Shown here: in pieces, positions 7,905 to 17,038 of the stretch
Position numbering within the stretch: the stretch's first letter is position 1
How the letters are laid out: every line of letters begins with the position of its first letter
NCBI RefSeq assembly: GCF_000970305.1
Contig: NZ_CP009517.1
Span: 2,790,001-2,854,000 of the forward strand
Reading direction: 5' to 3'
Length of the DNA stretch: 64,000 nucleotides
From: Methanosarcina barkeri 3
GTDB lineage: Archaea > Halobacteriota > Methanosarcinia > Methanosarcinales > Methanosarcinaceae
Notes under the pieces: generated by a model
Told to the model about the DNA's origin: nothing
Databases searched by the model: none
The model's input: the letters and a program-made list of their open reading frames with translations, nothing else
Made by a program: the position numbers and the translations under genes

Positions 7905-8900
7905 ATGCAAAGCAAGCTAATCACGCCGGAAATAAAAGCTTTCCTTATTTCAATTGGTTCGGTTTCCATAGATTCCTCACTTATCCCACGGGCTCGAGGT
8001 TCAACTGCGGGTCCGGGGGCAGGTACGAGTTCAGTTTTTTTCAGGTCTGGAGAAAAACGGGTGAGACTCAGCATAAGCAAAGACTCCCCACTTTCAATTT
8101 TGAAAGTTGAAGGTGAAGGAAATGTTGGAGTTTTTTACCAAGGAAAAGAGCTAGTAAGGGGAAAACTTGAGCGCGCCCCTGCACACTGCCCTGATCAGGC
8201 TTTTATAACCCTTTGTGAAAGATGCGTGTTTGACTGCAAATACTGTCCTGTGCCTAAGTTGCAGGGGCATGTTAAGAGTGAGGAAGAGGTTCTTAGTATA
8301 GTTGAGGAGGTTTTGCAGGCAGGAAACCTGAAAGCTATTTCCCTTACCTCGGGCGTTGAAACCTCAATAGAAGGAGAGGTTGAGCGTGTGCTCAAACTGC
8401 TTCCTGCTCTCAAAAAGTACGATGTTCCTATTGGAGTTTCGGTGTACCCTACAGAAGGGTGTTCCAGAAAATTCTATGAAGCAGGAGCTTCTGAAGTAAA
8501 ATACAATGTTGAAACTATGGACAGGAAAATATTCAAAAAAGTTTGTGGAGATCTGTCCCTTGATTATATTCTGGATAGACTAAGGGAGGCTGTGGACGTT
8601 TTCGGAAAAAATCGAGTTTTCAGTAATTTTATAATAGGGCTTGGGGAAAGTGACGATTCTGTAAGAGATGGAGTCGAGGCCCTTGCGCAAATAGGAGTGA
8701 TTCCTATTCTGAGACCGATAAACCCACATCCTCTGAGAATAGAAGATTGCTTTATGGAACGTCCGTCCTCTGACCGCCTTTTAAAGCTTGCAAAGCTCGA
8801 AGCCGAAATACTCAAAAAACACGGGCTCGATCCAGGGCTTGCAAAAACCATGTGCCTGAAATGTACAGGTTGTGACCTTGTTCCTTTTATTGATTTTTAA
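7905..8900 (+). CDS. Radical SAM protein of unknown function
   Basis: 331 aa. The CxxxCxxC cluster motif (Cys107, 111, 114; CVFDCKYC) in the N-terminal third is typical of radical SAM enzymes, preceded by Cys104. A TSG/IGxS-type barrel follows (LTSGVETS, PIGVSVYPT, NFIIGLGE). The C-terminus has a second cysteine cluster, MCLKCTGCDLVP, which could bind an auxiliary Fe-S centre. The N-terminal segment TAGPGAGTSSVFF is glycine-rich. The start codon follows a GCAGGAGC site 8 bases upstream. The fold resembles biotin-synthase-like and methanogen-specific radical SAM proteins, but I do not recognise the reaction. It is not obviously in an operon. Confidence 0.85.
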   Translation: MQSKLITPEIKAFLISIGSVSIDSSLIPRARGSTAGPGAGTSSVFFRSGEKRVRLSISKDSPLSILKVEGEGNVGVFYQGKELVRGKLERAPAHCPDQAFITLCERCVFDCKYCPVPKLQGHVKSEEEVLSIVEEVLQAGNLKAISLTSGVETSIEGEVERVLKLLPALKKYDVPIGVSVYPTEGCSRKFYEAGASEVKYNVETMDRKIFKKVCGDLSLDYILDRLREAVDVFGKNRVFSNFIIGLGESDDSVRDGVEALAQIGVIPILRPINPHPLRIEDCFMERPSSDRLLKLAKLEAEILKKHGLDPGLAKTMCLKCTGCDLVPFIDF

Positions 8901-9198
8901 TTTCCACATTTTTATTTTTCTTTCGAAAATTTGATTTTATTCTCAAAGATCCAGTCTTAAATGAGACTTGTGCATTTGAGCAGTTAAATCAAACACAAAA
9001 ACCATTTCAGTAAACCTTCATATCAAGCAACTAAAGGCTTAACGCTATCGATTTTCATTTCAATCACACATATTCCTGCTTTTATTCTTTAAGAGGAACC
9101 CCATTGTTTCCACTGGAGAATTTCACAAATTAATTTTTTTACAACTATTAATTAGTTTACTTTTTTCTTTGGCATGAAAGTACGTGATTATTTGTTTT

Positions 9199-10443
9199 TC
9201 ACGTACTCTCTTGTTCCTTTTTTCCCATAATTGCGATAATACCACTAATTATTGTTATCCTTTCATCAACCGAGAATATCTCGGTTTCCACAATCTTCCT
9301 CTTTTGAACTTCTCCTTTTTCATACCCTGTTTCATCTTGGTACATCTCATCCTTTGTGATAAGATGCCATATTATTGTTGCAATTTTCCTTGCCAGGGCA
9401 ATAATTGCCTTTGCATATCCAATTGACTTCTTTTTCCTGTTAAAAAATTCTTTTAACCTGCTATTCTTCTTTCTTGCTGCTGCTTGAGCAATCTGAGTTA
9501 GAATCCACCTTGCTACTTTTGATCCTCTCTTAGTGATTCTTCCGTTATGATATTTATCTGCAGATTGATACACATTAGGAACTATTCCAAGCCACGAAGC
9601 AAGCTTATCTCCCGTTGGAAAATCACTAAAACTTCCTATTTCAGCAATTAGAGTCGCTGCACCAAGTTCTCCAATACCTGGAACTGACATTAAAATCTCC
9701 ATTTCCCTTTTATGCTTTTGATAAGCATAATTGAAAATTTCCCTTTCTAGAGTCTCAATCTCATCATCTAAATGTTTTATAAGGTTAAGGCATATCTGAA
9801 GCCTGATTGCAGCACTCTGGGATATTTCTCTGTCAAGAATATCTCTTATCTGAACAGCTTTTTTCCGAACATTTGGAGAAAGATATTCTATAATCTGGTC
9901 AACGTTTTTACCTGAAGATATTCCTGCTAGAATTGCTCTACCATTTTTCCCAAAAATGTCAGTAAGCACATCACCCAGATGTAACATTTCGGAAGAAAGA
10001 ATAGCATGAGATTCATTTTTAATATCTGTTCTTTTTCTTACCAGAGTTAACCTGAGCCTAACATATGACCTGAATTCTCTATGCCTTTTTGGAAAAACTC
10101 TCGATGGTTGAATCATTTTATTCAATGCAAGTTGTGCAATTACTTCTGAGTCTATTTTATCAGTTTTTTTATGTGTAAATGCCTTCATATCCCGAGCATT
10201 TCCAACTATAACAGGCAAATGATCTGTCAATGCCCCATAAATCGGAACCCAAAAATCACTTGTTGATTCACAGGCTACAACGTCACATTTTTCTGATGTT
10301 ACCCAATTTTTAAGGTTTAAAATCCCATCATCATCTCTGGCAAAACGTTGTTGCTGTTTTTCACCGGATCTACTCAGAATTGTAGCAATAAAAAAATGTT
10401 TGTGAATATCTAAACCACAAGATTTGTTTATTTCCCCTTCCAA
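9199..10443 (-). CDS. IS110-family transposase (DEDD recombinase)
   Basis: 414 aa, full length. The N-terminal RuvC-like DEDD domain begins GLDIHKHFF and includes VACESTSDFW and KTDKIDSEVIAQLA. The C-terminal Transposase_20 domain has MSVPGIGELGAATLIAEIG, then GDKLASWLGIVP and the serine-bearing NGRITKRGSKVARW segment. These two domains with a central coiled-coil linker define IS110 recombinases, which are directed by a bridge RNA encoded in the element's non-coding end. The reading frame is intact, so the element could still be active. Confidence 0.95.
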   Translation of the reverse strand: MEGEINKSCGLDIHKHFFIATILSRSGEKQQQRFARDDDGILNLKNWVTSEKCDVVACESTSDFWVPIYGALTDHLPVIVGNARDMKAFTHKKTDKIDSEVIAQLALNKMIQPSRVFPKRHREFRSYVRLRLTLVRKRTDIKNESHAILSSEMLHLGDVLTDIFGKNGRAILAGISSGKNVDQIIEYLSPNVRKKAVQIRDILDREISQSAAIRLQICLNLIKHLDDEIETLEREIFNYAYQKHKREMEILMSVPGIGELGAATLIAEIGSFSDFPTGDKLASWLGIVPNVYQSADKYHNGRITKRGSKVARWILTQIAQAAARKKNSRLKEFFNRKKKSIGYAKAIIALARKIATIIWHLITKDEMYQDETGYEKGEVQKRKIVETEIFSVDERITIISGIIAIMGKKEQEST

Positions 10444-10617
10444 TTTAGATTACTCCATCATTTCAAGGACAGTAGAATTGCCTCAAAGGCAATTTGGCAT
10501 TCGTGATCAAAGTCACATCTGGGCCTTCGATGGCAATTCAAGGGTTAGTTTTTTGACGGTTTCGGAGAACCAAAGTAAAAACAACCTTCCTGTCCAAGGT
10601 AATGATGGAGTTAAATT
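10442..10617 (-). ncRNA. Candidate bridge RNA of the IS110 element
   Basis: A long imperfect inverted repeat, ACTCCATCATT..GGACAG (about 10450-10472) against CTGTCC..AATGATGGAGT (10590-10612), encloses about 117 bases. Inside is a perfect 7-bp hairpin AATTGCC-TCAAA-GGCAATT (10476-10494), another GGCAATT copy at 10532 and a GTGA/TCAC hairpin (10503-10515). It lies directly upstream of the recombinase start, where IS110 (not IS1111) elements carry the bridge RNA. I could not see a guide loop matching the flanking TTTCCACTGGA motif by eye. Confidence 0.5.
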
Positions 10618-10930
10618 CTAAAAAAGGTAAGGAAATAAGACTTTCATTCTCTGGGCATGTTATTCGAAGAATATCATGTGTGTTTTTTGTTATATTTCTA
10701 TATATTTTTTGAATTTGTTTCCCAAGTTTTAATATTTATGTGAAAATTGATTTATTTTATTTTTGATGCTAGTTTTAAAAGTTTTAAAGTCCCTTTATGT
10801 CCAATTCTTTCTTATATAATTCATGTATAATTTGCTTACTATACTCAAATATTTGTTTTCTTACTCGCATTAACTCTTATCTTTTAATTTTCACTACTGA
10901 GAATTTTAGTACCCCCTTATTTCCACTGGA

Positions 10931-11286
10931 ATCTATGGATTAACAGTCGGTTTTTTCTAAAATATATACACCCTAGTTTAATTCAGGCTTTTTCAAGCAA
11001 ACGCAAAAGTATCTGAAAAAAGTTCATGCCAAGTAAAGCATATTTTCTCTTACTCGACATTTTCTCGTTTATCCTCCTGTGTTTTTCTTTTATCATTCGT
11101 TCTGCATTAGCACATGAAATGACTTTGAGTCAATTTGTTCTTAAAATAATGTTCTTGATAGCTATTTACAAGATTATAACTTAGAGTTGTAAGAACAAAA
11201 GAATAAAACTAGAAATTTTAAGGATGATAGTTCCAAAAAAGGAGACTGAATTTTGGGAAATAGCAAGCTATGATAGAAATAGCAGG
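10931..11286. other. AT-rich intergenic region downstream of the IS110 element
   Basis: No gene is recognised. A 25-codon minus-strand ORF (10983-11060, beginning MSSKRKYALLGMNFF) follows an AGGAGG sequence 13 bases upstream, but its length is too small to support. The segment may be a decayed insertion-sequence remnant. Confidence 0.3.
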
Positions 11287-11343
11287 CTATGAGTAATAAA
11301 CTATGAGTAATAAACTATGAGTAATAAACTATGAGTAATAAGA
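11287..11343. repeat. 14-bp tandem repeat (CTATGAGTAATAAA), four copies
   Basis: Four exact or nearly exact head-to-tail copies in the gap between the IS110 element and the ADH synthase gene. Confidence 0.9.
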
Positions 11344-11691
11344 GTGGACCTGGAATATAAAATTTCAAGATTTTTAACCCGAACTTTTTCTTTTTCGAAA
11401 ATTCCCAAGTCCTATTCACATTTATTAAGTTTTATTCATAAATCTAATTCATATTCATACATCTTAGTCATATTCATACCTAATTATATGGGTACGTTTA
11501 GCACAGTACTCTGGAAGGGAGATCTGTATAAAAAATTTATACCCGTTTGTTTCCACTGGAAAGGGTGAAACTCATAAGAGTGAAACTGGACCTCCTAACC
11601 TTCTTCTTTCTATTTCGACTTAAATTTCGCTTGTTCCTTGAGATTAAACTTTAGCTTTGAATTCTTACATCAAGCTTTTTAACCTTCAGGC

Positions 11692-12498
11692 TTACTTACC
11701 CAACTTCGATAGTTCTTCCGCGCTTACGCCTTCATGAACCACTTTTGCAATTCTTCGGACAAGGCCTGTAGGGTCCTGCGCCTGGAAAACATTTCTTCCT
11801 ATGGCAACTCCCTTTCCTCCGGCTTCGAGAGATCCTTCGATCATTTCCAGCAGTTCCTGTTCAGAATCCATTTTTGGACCACCTGCGATGATCACGGGTA
11901 CAGGGCAACCTTCAACTACTTCTTTAAAAGTATCAGGATTTCCGGTATAGTTTGTTTTGATTATATCGGCTCCAAGTTCGGCTCCGATTCGAGCTGCATG
12001 TTTTACGACATCCACATCGTATTCAGAACGAACTTTTTTCCCACGCGGATACATCATTGCAAGGAGGGGAATTCCCCATTCGTCACACTTTCCTGCCACA
12101 TAACCTAGCCCCTGCAGCATTTCATATTCGTCTTCAGCTCCGACATTTACATGAACTGATACGGCATCGGCTCCGACTTTTATAGCTTCTTCCACGGTTG
12201 TTACCAGAACCTTATGGTTCGGGTCAGGAGAAAGAGAAGTTGAAGCTGAAAGATGTATTATAAGGCCCACATCATGCCCGTATCCACGGTGTCCGTACTT
12301 CGCAAGCCCCATGTGCCCGAGTACGGCATTTGCCCCACCTTCTGCGACCTTGTTTACAGTTTCCTGAAGATTTTTAAGCCCTTTAATTGGACCTGCACCT
12401 ACACCATGGTCCATAGGAATAATAATTGCATTACCTGTATTTCGGTTGAATATACGTTCCATCCTTACGGATTTACCTATAGTGTTCATAGGTTGCAT
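11692..12498 (-). CDS. 2-amino-3,7-dideoxy-D-threo-hept-6-ulosonate synthase (class I aldolase family)
   Basis: 268 aa. In methanogens lacking DAHP synthase this enzyme joins a 6-deoxy-5-ketofructose phosphate unit with aspartate semialdehyde, the first step of the archaeal aromatic amino acid route. The sequence is a class I FBP-aldolase-like barrel: [15 protein letters not shown] near the N-terminus, MMYPRG (about 149-154) with the conserved Tyr, the Schiff-base Lys181 in DIIKTNYTG, and phosphate-binding IIAGGPK and [10 protein letters not shown] loops. A TTTATATCC box at 12512-12520 would start transcription near 12491, so translation may begin at the second Met (12489) on a nearly leaderless mRNA. 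A simple aldolase role is the alternative. Confidence 0.88.
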   Translation of the reverse strand: MQPMNTIGKSVRMERIFNRNTGNAIIIPMDHGVGAGPIKGLKNLQETVNKVAEGGANAVLGHMGLAKYGHRGYGHDVGLIIHLSASTSLSPDPNHKVLVTTVEEAIKVGADAVSVHVNVGAEDEYEMLQGLGYVAGKCDEWGIPLLAMMYPRGKKVRSEYDVDVVKHAARIGAELGADIIKTNYTGNPDTFKEVVEGCPVPVIIAGGPKMDSEQELLEMIEGSLEAGGKGVAIGRNVFQAQDPTGLVRRIAKVVHEGVSAEELSKLGK

Positions 12499-12669
12499 AT
12501 TTAGAATTACAGGATATAAACTTTATCAGTATATTCTCTAAGGAACTAAATATCAGGATTTCTTTTGCTCACTTTTCGCGAGTTCGATTCTCGGGAACTA
12601 GAGGCTAAAAAATATAGATATTAAGGGAAAATTCAAGGATAAACTATATAAAATAAAGTAGATAGAAAG

Positions 12670-12836
12670 ACGATAAAAACGGTTAAAAAGATTAAAATGG
12701 TTAAAACGATCAAAAAAATTAAAAATGTTGAAAACGAGTATAAAGACTAAAAAAACTAAAAGGTTAAAAAGACTAAAAAATTAAAAAGGTTGAAAAAGTT
12801 AAGCAGGTTGAAAAAGTTTAGAAAAAACTTATACGC
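12670..12836. repeat. Degenerate AAA-rich repeat tract
   Basis: Irregular 10-14 base units built on GGTTAAAAAGATTAAAA and GGTTGAAAAAGTT fill the gap between the ADH synthase start and the dUTPase-like gene's 3' end. It has very low G+C and no coding potential. Confidence 0.75.
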
Positions 12837-12847
12837 TTTTTGATAAC

Positions 12848-13363
12848 TTATTTTATATTTTCGTTCTGATAAATCCCTGAATACCCATTTTCTACTTCAC
12901 CGTCCAGAGTATAGAATAAGAGCTGCATAATTCTGGCATCTTTTTTCAGCCTGAAACCTGCAGTGTTGTAAACCACCAGCATCGACTCGCTGCGACCACT
13001 GTACCCTGCATCCCATACTGCGGTTTCAAGAGTGGCTCCGCAGCGGATAAGGGTTGACCGCGGTTTTGCAATCGCAGCAAGGTTCATGGGAATATTCACA
13101 ATCTCATTGAAAAGTACCTTATAAATTCCTTCGGGCAGGTGAATCCAACCATCATTCCCGAATTCAAGGGTTTTCCCATCCGGAAGCTTTCTTTCAGAGT
13201 TATCAAAATCCACAGCCCCAGAACCCTCTATTGTTTTCACTTCTTTCAGGGTAAGTTCGAGTCCGTTAGGTTGAGTCTGGGTTTCTATATCAATGGCATT
13301 TTCAAGTAAGGGAGGCTTTGCCTGTATAAGTTTTTTCAGTTCGGTGCTGGATAGAAGAGTCAT
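12848..13363 (-). CDS. dUTPase / dCTP deaminase-family protein
   Basis: 171 aa. Members of this family hydrolyse dUTP to dUMP and pyrophosphate, deaminate dCTP, or do both, keeping uracil out of DNA. Visible motifs are the KPRSTLIRCGA phosphate-binding segment (about residues 99-109) and AVWDAGYSGRSE (about 113-124), equivalent to the uracil-binding hairpin, followed by a conserved VVYNTAGFRLKKDARIMQLLF segment. The arrangement is closer to archaeal dUTPases than to classical bacterial Dcd. The C-terminus is short. It is a single-gene unit. Confidence 0.82.
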   Translation of the reverse strand: MTLLSSTELKKLIQAKPPLLENAIDIETQTQPNGLELTLKEVKTIEGSGAVDFDNSERKLPDGKTLEFGNDGWIHLPEGIYKVLFNEIVNIPMNLAAIAKPRSTLIRCGATLETAVWDAGYSGRSESMLVVYNTAGFRLKKDARIMQLLFYTLDGEVENGYSGIYQNENIK

Positions 13364-13622
13364 CGGAACTGTAATTGTAAAGACTCTTTATTACTGTTTC
13401 GGATTTCATGTTATAATTTATCTTTTCTAAATTCTTTCTTTTTTGATTTTATAATTCTTTCCTTTTTGATTTTATTATTGATTTACTAATATTATTATCT
13501 TTATTATTTTAGACAAGAACTTATGAAAAGGTTTATTCTTTTCAGGTAAATAACCACTATCTATTAAGATATTCAAACTAATGTTCAATTGGGTTTAATA
13601 AAGAGCTTACGAGAGGCTTCTA

Positions 13623-15815
13623 ATGATAACAAAAAGATCTATTCCATGTGTAATTTTCTCTATAGTTCTTATCTTTTTATTAATAGACTGTGCCCTGGCT
13701 GCCACGAGCGGCACTTCGGGTATTTCCACAAAAGATAATTCATGGAGTTGCTCCAAGGAAATCCTAATTACCGAGAATGCAGGTAAAGACCTGCAGGGGT
13801 ACCCTGTAGCTATTATTTTGAACTCCTCGAATTTCAATTTTTCAGAGGCAAAAAGTGATGGCTCTGACCTTCGATTCTCCTCAGGAGATAGAACACTCAA
13901 CTACTGGACTGAGACCTGGGATCCTGAAAACGAATATGCTCTAATCTGGCTCAGGCTTCAGTCTCTCTCTGCGAACCAAACCGTTAAAGTCCTCATGAGG
14001 TACGGGAACCCAGGGGCTGAAGCCGTAAGTAGTGGAGAAAAAACTTTTGATTTTTTTGATGATTTTGAGGGCAATAACCTTAATGAGCTGGACTGGAACG
14101 CTGAAAGTGCTGGAGGAGGTTTGGTTGAGGTTAAAAACGGGATCTGTAATGTCTCAGCTCCTAAGGTTCACGCCTATGACTCCTCTATGATTTATAGCAA
14201 AAAAAGTTTTGAAATCAACTCTATGTTTGTGGTCAAAAGAATGAAAGTCACCACAGGTACGGACAATAGAGGACCTGTATTGCAGCAGGGTTTCATAGAC
14301 CAGATAGACAGCAAAAAAAACGAAATCAAGCATGAGACCGAGCTTGCCAACGAAAGACAGGTGGACCTGGAAACAATTAACAGGAAGCAAAAAAACAATC
14401 TCTATGATCTTACTGACGTCGATGTTCCTGAAGGGGAATGGTATGTCTCAGGAATTGCCTGGTATGAGGAAAATAATACTCGCAAAGTATCGTGGTTTAA
14501 AAACGGTGTTCGTGATCCGAAAATGGACTTTGCCTCAAATGATTCCGTAACCAACATCCCAATGCATGTTTACCTGTATACCGCTTCTTACAAGGACTCC
14601 TCAAAGAATACAGGCTACATGGCAGCCGATTATGTACTGGTTCGGAAATTTATCGGAAACGAACCGACTGTAAAGATAATTTCAGCTCAGGAAGAAGGCA
14701 AAGTTTCTTCAGAAAGCGTTTATAAGAATAATTCTGAAAACTCTATGAAAAATCATTCAGAAGGTACCTCTGAACAAAGTATTTCTGAAAATAACTCTGA
14801 AAACATCTCTGAAGATAACATTAAGTATAGTTATAAGAACAGATCTGAAAATATTTCCAAGCCTCAAAACACAGCTGAATCCGAACTAAATTCCGAAGAA
14901 TCTGCTTCCGAGGGAGTTTCGCAGGCTCAGAAAAAAATGGCTCCGAACGAGACCAGTACTCCGGAACGCCCATTTTCTGAATACGATATCGGAACTTCCG
15001 GAATCAGACTTTCTTCCCCGTACGAGTTCGATTTTTCTGACCTTGTAAATGAATTGAACTCCTCAGGCATAGATACGATTTTCCTTAGCGTAAACAGCGA
15101 AGACGTATGGCAGTATGAACGCTTTGTAAAAATGGCCCATGAAAAAGGGATTTCCGTAGATGCCATGCTCCTGGAAGACGTAAATTGTACAAAAAAAGGA
15201 ACTGATGACCTCTGCAAAAAATCTCTGGATACAGTACTTGATTATAACGAAAAATCCCTTGCTCCCTTTGATGGGATTGTTATCTATGTAAACTCTTCTA
15301 CCTGGAACGGCTCTAAAGAAAACGCAATAGACTATAGAGCACTATTTCAAATAGCTAATAAAGAAGCAAAAGAAAACGTATCCATCTCAGCAAGCCTTCC
15401 GCTTAATTATACTGCGTCACAAATCAAAGAAATTGCTCCTTTTGCAGATTTCTTCATTATCAGAGCTTACTCCGGCGAAAATAAAGAGCTTAATTCCGTT
15501 TCAAGTATCGTTGACACCGTTGCCCTCGAAATGGGAGAAATAAGAGGTACTGGATCAAGAGGAATAATAGAAATCTCTGTGGAAGAAGGCTTTAAGGATA
15601 AATATTCAATACAGCAGCTTTTTACCGGCCTGGCAGATTATTACTCCAATGATTCGACTTTCCTGGGAGTCTCGGTTTTCAACTACGATACATATAAAGG
15701 ACTGCCTCAAACACAGCAAGAAGAGAAGGAATCTGTAATTCCCGGATTTAAAACCCTTACAGTGATTCTTGCGGGGCTTGGAGCTTTTACCATTTTAAAA
15801 GGAAAAAGAAATTAA
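13623..15815 (+). CDS. Secreted DUF2341 protein with glycosidase-like C-terminal domain
   Basis: 730 aa. The N-terminal signal sequence (ITKRSIPCVIFSIVLIFLL, cut near ALA) is followed by a DUF2341 domain (about residues 40-345), a jelly-roll-like module of archaeal and bacterial surface proteins. A linker rich in Ser, Glu and Asn (about 355-450) contains many N-x-S/T sequons (NNSEN, NISEN), probably glycosylated. Residues 460-690 resemble a TIM-barrel putative glycosyl hydrolase (DUF4015-like: SSGIDTIFLSVNSEDVWQYE, SISASLPLNY, FFIIRAYSGE). One hydrophobic helix (VILAGLGAFTIL) and KGKRN end the protein, anchoring it in the membrane. The substrate is unknown. Confidence 0.8.
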   Translation: MITKRSIPCVIFSIVLIFLLIDCALAATSGTSGISTKDNSWSCSKEILITENAGKDLQGYPVAIILNSSNFNFSEAKSDGSDLRFSSGDRTLNYWTETWDPENEYALIWLRLQSLSANQTVKVLMRYGNPGAEAVSSGEKTFDFFDDFEGNNLNELDWNAESAGGGLVEVKNGICNVSAPKVHAYDSSMIYSKKSFEINSMFVVKRMKVTTGTDNRGPVLQQGFIDQIDSKKNEIKHETELANERQVDLETINRKQKNNLYDLTDVDVPEGEWYVSGIAWYEENNTRKVSWFKNGVRDPKMDFASNDSVTNIPMHVYLYTASYKDSSKNTGYMAADYVLVRKFIGNEPTVKIISAQEEGKVSSESVYKNNSENSMKNHSEGTSEQSISENNSENISEDNIKYSYKNRSENISKPQNTAESELNSEESASEGVSQAQKKMAPNETSTPERPFSEYDIGTSGIRLSSPYEFDFSDLVNELNSSGIDTIFLSVNSEDVWQYERFVKMAHEKGISVDAMLLEDVNCTKKGTDDLCKKSLDTVLDYNEKSLAPFDGIVIYVNSSTWNGSKENAIDYRALFQIANKEAKENVSISASLPLNYTASQIKEIAPFADFFIIRAYSGENKELNSVSSIVDTVALEMGEIRGTGSRGIIEISVEEGFKDKYSIQQLFTGLADYYSNDSTFLGVSVFNYDTYKGLPQTQQEEKESVIPGFKTLTVILAGLGAFTILKGKRN

Positions 15816-15860
15816 GCAAAGAGAAAGTGGCTCGAAAACTAAACTCGAGCAGAGATGACA

Positions 15861-15887
15861 GAAAAAAGCCAATTTTTGGCTTTTTTC
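15861..15887 (+). terminator. Terminator of the DUF2341 gene
   Basis: GAAAAAAGCC (15861-15870) pairs with GGCTTTTTTC (15878-15887) over 10 bp with a 7-base loop, 45 bases after the stop codon. Confidence 0.75.
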
Positions 15888-16202
15888 TATTTCCTTTTAA
15901 GTATCTCATTTTAATTTACTTCTTTTTAATTTATCGTCATTTAATTAAGTTATTTTCTTTTAGTTTAATTTATTTAGTTTGTTTTATTTTAACTTAATTG
16001 ATTTAATTTCACTTCTTTTTAATTTAGTTCGTTCTTTTCTTATTCCATCCCCTTTTTCTCTTCGGTTATCATTTTCCTGATGGATTTATAAAACGACTTA
16101 CTTTCTTCCTCTGCTTTCTTTCTTCCATTATCTTCTTTCTGTTTTCAATCGAAATCTCAGAGAAACTTATACATTTAGTTCAGAAAGAGAAATCTTTTTA
16201 TT
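15888..16202. other. T-rich intergenic region
   Basis: Degenerate TTTAATTT/TTCTTTT tracts with no ORF or clear fold. It must carry the promoter of the flavoprotein gene, but no TATA box stands out. Confidence 0.3.
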
Positions 16203-16880
16203 GTGGTTGAACATTTATACTTTTGTTACTCTGTGAAATTTGAATTTTTTAAACATTCAAACGGGGGTTTTAGAATCAAGATTCTTGGATTGGTTGGTAG
16301 TCCTAGTATTAATGGAAACACTGCAAAGCTTGTAAATGCAATTCTCGACGGAGCTGCCGAAAACGGTGCAGAAAAAGTAATTTACAACCTAGCTTCTCTA
16401 AACATCAAAGGTTGTGACGCCTGCTTCAGATGTAGGGAATCAGGCTGCTGTGCAACAGACGACGACATGCAAGAACTTTACCAAGAAATCATGGCTGCAG
16501 ACACTATTGTACTCGGTTCTCCTGTTTACATGTGGCAGATGACTGCCCAGACCAAACTCTTAATTGACCGCCTGACAGCCTTCTTAAAACCTGATTTTTC
16601 AAGCAGACTTGATAATAAAAAATTAATCCTTATTTTTTCCCAGGGAAGTTCGGATAGGGATGCCTTCAAACCATATTTTGAATACACAGCCGGCCTTCTT
16701 TACTATCTCGGCTTTGATGTACTGGAAACCGTTATTGTAGCTGGCACCGATAATCTTGAAGTCTCATTCAGGCCCAAGTTGCTTGAAAAAGCAAGAGAAC
16801 TCGGAAAATTGGTCTCGGGTTCCCCTCTTTCTGGTTCTGAGTTCAGAAGAGGTGAGTCAAGCTTGATCCCGCTTCTTTGA
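16203..16880 (+). CDS. Iron-sulfur flavoprotein (Isf family)
   Basis: Up to 225 aa. Flavodoxin-like NADPH-dependent FMN reductase fold with LGLVGSPSINGNTAKLV binding FMN phosphate. The compact cluster motif CDACFRCRESGC (C-x2-C-x2-C-x4-C) binds one 4Fe-4S centre, as in Methanosarcina thermophila Isf, which takes electrons from ferredoxin and can reduce O2 or H2O2. GSPVYMWQMTAQTKLLIDR is the second FMN loop. The start is unclear. The GTG at 16203 adds 28 residues that do not look like the family. Homologues usually start MKILGLVGSP, but the codon at that point is ATC (16275), 6 bases after a GGGGGT site. Confidence 0.85.
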   Translation: MVEHLYFCYSVKFEFFKHSNGGFRIKILGLVGSPSINGNTAKLVNAILDGAAENGAEKVIYNLASLNIKGCDACFRCRESGCCATDDDMQELYQEIMAADTIVLGSPVYMWQMTAQTKLLIDRLTAFLKPDFSSRLDNKKLILIFSQGSSDRDAFKPYFEYTAGLLYYLGFDVLETVIVAGTDNLEVSFRPKLLEKARELGKLVSGSPLSGSEFRRGESSLIPLL

Positions 16881-17038
16881 ATTTCTTGCCTTTATTCTCT
16901 TTTACTTCCTGTTATTACCTTTTTAATCGGTTTTACTCATTTTAATCGGTTTTACTCATTTAAGGCTTTTTTCTCCTTTTAGATTCCATATTTTAGATGC
17001 CAGGTTTCTTTTTTGGACCTCAAAAACTCATCTGAATG
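16881..17038. other. Intergenic region with a short direct repeat
   Basis: Two copies of TTTAATCGGTTTTACTCA at about 16922-16960, then T-rich sequence that may terminate the flavoprotein transcript. Confidence 0.4.

Larger units (their letters stand above)
9107..10930 (-). mobile_element. IS110-family insertion sequence
   Basis: Bounded here by direct repeats TTTCCACTGGA at 9107-9117 and 10920-10930, both inside a longer similarity ACCCC-TT-TTTCCACTGGA. It encodes one recombinase on the minus strand and has a long non-coding end at 10444-10930 containing a large stem-loop. IS110 elements lack terminal inverted repeats and usually have short core repeats, so the exact ends are uncertain; about 1.8 kb is slightly long for the family. 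A further copy of the flanking motif at 11550-11560 shows that the motif is not unique to the ends. Confidence 0.6.

Noticed and set aside
10424-10621. 65-codon plus-strand ORF over the IS110 non-coding end
   Set aside because: It coincides with the structured bridge-RNA candidate, overlaps the recombinase start in the opposite direction and has no ribosome-binding site.
10983-11060. 25-codon minus-strand ORF (MSSKRKYALLGMNFF...) with an upstream AGGAGG
   Set aside because: The spacing from AGGAGG to ATG (13 bases) is too long, the frame is short and no homologue is recognised. Listed only as part of the gap description.
12555-12605. tRNA-like T-arm (GCGAGTTCGATTCTCGG) followed by GGAACTA
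   Set aside because: Only the 3' part resembles a tRNA: no D-arm, anticodon arm or matching 5' acceptor strand is present, and the 5-bp T stem has a G-G mismatch. A tRNA gene cannot be supported; at most a chance match or an attachment-site relic.
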